From contig CAIPLJ010000071.1 of the NCBI GenBank assembly GCA_903865885.1, forward strand, positions 1 through 33,085: a stretch of 33,085 nt of DNA, given 5' to 3'. The DNA comes from an uncultured Actinomycetes bacterium. GTDB taxonomy: Bacteria > Actinomycetota > Actinomycetes > Nanopelagicales > Nanopelagicaceae. Positions 31,538 to 33,085 of this stretch are shown here, piece by piece (positions within the stretch are counted from its first letter, which is position 1; every line of letters begins with the position of its first letter). Below the pieces are notes generated by a model. It was not told the DNA's origin, searched no databases, and worked only from the letters and a program-made list of their open reading frames with translations. The position numbers and the translations under genes are program-made.

Positions 31538-32446
31538 ATGAACTCGTATGAATTCGTTCCATCGCCAGAGGTTGCTGCAGCCCTTGCCTCAGGAAAGCCA
31601 GTTGTTGCACTTGAATCAACGATTATTAGCCACGGCCTTCCTCGCCCTTCAAATCTTGAGGTAGCGCGCGAAGTCGAATCCATTGTTCGAGCACATGGTG
31701 CAACACCTGCCACTATTGCAATTCTCGATGGCAAGGTATGTATCGGACTTACAGATGAACAACTTATTGCTATTGCGAATCGAGATGACATCGCTAAAGC
31801 TTCAAGCCGAGATTTAGCAATCATCACTGCGACAGGAAAATCTGCTGCAACCACTGTTGCTGCTACTGCTCATCTTGCAGTCTTAGCTGGCATTCATATC
31901 TTTGCTACAGGTGGACTCGGTGGCGTACATCGTGGAGCCAATGAATCATTCGATGAATCCGCAGATCTGACTGCGCTCTCTGACCTCGATATCACCGTCG
32001 TCTGCGCGGGAGTTAAATCAATCCTTGATGTCGGAGCGACTTTAGAAAGACTTGAAACCCTTGCTATCGGCTTGGTCGGTTATAAGACCACTCACTTCCC
32101 CGGTTTCTATCTCACAGACTCCGGTTTTACTATCGAACATCAAGTGAATTCAGCAGATGAGATTGCTCAGATCATTAAAGCTCGTCACGCTCTGAAGACT
32201 GACCTACATGCGCTCATTGTTGCCAATCCAGTTCTCAAAGAGATGGATCGCACCCGTCACGATGTAATTCTCAAGAGTGGACTCGCAGGGGCGGCTAAGA
32301 ATGGAATTATCGGTAAAGCTGTTACGCCTTACTTACTTGAGCATTTCCATACAGCATCTGAAGGTGAATCACTCAAGGTCAATATTGAGATCATTAAATC
32401 CAACTCTGCGCTGGCAGCCGATATCGCTGTTGCGGTAGCTAAGTAG
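31538..32446 (+). CDS. psuG: Pseudouridine-5'-phosphate glycosidase
   Basis: A 302-residue enzyme splitting pseudouridine 5'-phosphate into uracil and ribose 5-phosphate. The family pattern is clear: PVVALESTIISHGLPRPSN, GATPATIAILDGK, SSRDLAI, TTVAATAHLAVLAGI, FATGGLGGVHRGA, VCAGVKSILD, GYKTTHFPGFYL and KEMDRTRHDVILKSGL. It is paired with a PfkB-family kinase starting 4 nt downstream, the classic PsuG–PsuK arrangement for salvage of pseudouridine from RNA breakdown. Leaderless by its -10 spacing. Confidence 0.94.
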   Translation: MNSYEFVPSPEVAAALASGKPVVALESTIISHGLPRPSNLEVAREVESIVRAHGATPATIAILDGKVCIGLTDEQLIAIANRDDIAKASSRDLAIITATGKSAATTVAATAHLAVLAGIHIFATGGLGGVHRGANESFDESADLTALSDLDITVVCAGVKSILDVGATLERLETLAIGLVGYKTTHFPGFYLTDSGFTIEHQVNSADEIAQIIKARHALKTDLHALIVANPVLKEMDRTRHDVILKSGLAGAAKNGIIGKAVTPYLLEHFHTASEGESLKVNIEIIKSNSALAADIAVAVAK

Positions 32447-32450
32447 ATCT

Positions 32451-33085
32451 ATGGGCGCCAAAGTCTTATGTATTGGCGATGTCATGCTCGATGTCGTAAC
32501 AAAGATTGATGTGATGCCTTCGCAGATCAATTATGGAAGTGACACCCCAGCAAAAATTTCAACTCATGGTGGAGGCGCCGCAGGAAATGTAGCGTCATGG
32601 CTTACTCGCACAGATGCTCAGGCCACAATCGTGGGCCATGTGGGCGATGATGCTGCAGGTTCTGCTCTTGTAACAGAGTTTGATCAACTGGGCGTTGCGC
32701 ATCACAACTTAGTCATTGATGAAGGTCACTCTGGCGTTGTTGTCGTGTTGGTAGATCCCACTGGAGAGCGCACCATGTTTCCCGATAATGGCGCTAACTC
32801 TGGTCTGCATATTGGCGATCTTCCAGATCTTGCCGAATATAACGCGGTATACATCTCGGGATATTCACCGCTTGATCCTCTCTCCTTGACGGGAATCAAA
32901 GCGATGATTTCCAAGATTCGTGAAGCATCTATTCCTATCTACTTCGATCCAGCATCAGTTGGTGGAATGAAAGAGGTTGCAATCGCTGAAGTGCAATCTT
33001 GGTTACCTCTCATGAACGTTTTACTTCTCAATGAAGAAGAGGCTATTTATCTCTCGGGGCAAAGTGATATTGAGAAAGCGCTCAA
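32451..33085 (+). CDS. psuK: PfkB-family carbohydrate kinase, probable pseudouridine kinase (cut by window end)
   Basis: The frame is open from the ATG at 32451 to the window edge, giving about 211 residues of a ribokinase-like protein. The N-terminal VLCIGDVMLDVVTK, the PfkB signature region GGGAAGNVASWLTR, VGHVGDDAAGSALV and the VVVVLVDPTGERTM strand are visible, then the LLLNEEEA segment; the C-terminal catalytic DTTGAGD-type motif would lie beyond the window. It begins 4 nt after psuG and probably phosphorylates pseudouridine to feed PsuG. Specificity is inferred from the neighbour; a ribokinase role is the alternative. Confidence 0.85.
   Translation, partial: MGAKVLCIGDVMLDVVTKIDVMPSQINYGSDTPAKISTHGGGAAGNVASWLTRTDAQATIVGHVGDDAAGSALVTEFDQLGVAHHNLVIDEGHSGVVVVLVDPTGERTMFPDNGANSGLHIGDLPDLAEYNAVYISGYSPLDPLSLTGIKAMISKIREASIPIYFDPASVGGMKEVAIAEVQSWLPLMNVLLLNEEEAIYLSGQSDIEKAL

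Noticed and set aside
1-33085. Mobile elements, CRISPR arrays, tRNA or rRNA genes
   Set aside because: No transposase, integrase, spaced direct-repeat array, cloverleaf or rRNA-like sequence was recognised on reading; the gaps between genes are too short for most of these.

Overview
The window is a gene-dense stretch of an actinobacterial chromosome with roughly balanced base composition. The actinobacterial assignment rests on gene content seen here: a SepH (DUF3071) septation protein, a class II DAHP synthase, a PASTA-domain Ser/Thr kinase of PknL type, a low-molecular-weight-phosphatase arsenate reductase of the mycothiol-using kind, and the order dprA–comM–yraN–rnhB–lepB–rplS. Very tight packing (all five convergent gene pairs overlap or lie 1 nt apart, and no gap exceeds about 145 nt) together with carotenoid genes suggests a streamlined lineage such as the freshwater acI/Nanopelagicales group. 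That last step is inference. I see no rRNA, tRNA, insertion sequence, phage gene or CRISPR array.

Layout. 1-1962: start of a secreted protein gene, a divergent TetR regulator with a candidate operator between them, and an arsenate reductase–aquaporin pair. 1994-11051: two carotenoid operons, crtA-like–cruF-like–GT2–crtD-like and crtE–crtI–crtB, separated by a reverse-strand metF–CDP-alcohol transferase pair; a strong 32-bp dyad lies between metF and crtE. 11053-12242: a TPP-type riboswitch, a PnuC/PnuT-family transporter and a P-loop kinase. 12253-16929: pknL, nfo, a DMT transporter and a threonine aldolase. 16903-19831 (reverse): ogt, class II DAHP synthase and a phosphofructokinase with the PPi-type residue pair. 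19919-23055: xylulokinase, a DMT transporter and uppP. 23042-29507 (reverse): era, dprA, comM, yraN, rnhB, lepB, rplS and suhB. 29570-33085: sepH, a reverse phosphodiesterase-like gene, psuG and a PfkB kinase cut by the window end.

How genes work together. The crt genes encode GGPP → phytoene → desaturated acyclic carotene, plus hydration, extra desaturation, C-2 ketolation and glycosylation; no lycopene cyclase is present. The riboswitch–transporter–kinase unit looks like thiamine uptake coupled to phosphorylation. AqpS and ArsC together form an arsenate reduction/arsenite exit route. PsuG and the PfkB kinase form a pseudouridine salvage pair.

Regulation. Many genes have a TANNNT-like -10 hexamer ending 6-7 nt before the start codon and no Shine-Dalgarno sequence, which points to leaderless transcripts. 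This pattern helped choose several starts (pknL, sepH, DAHP synthase, psuG).
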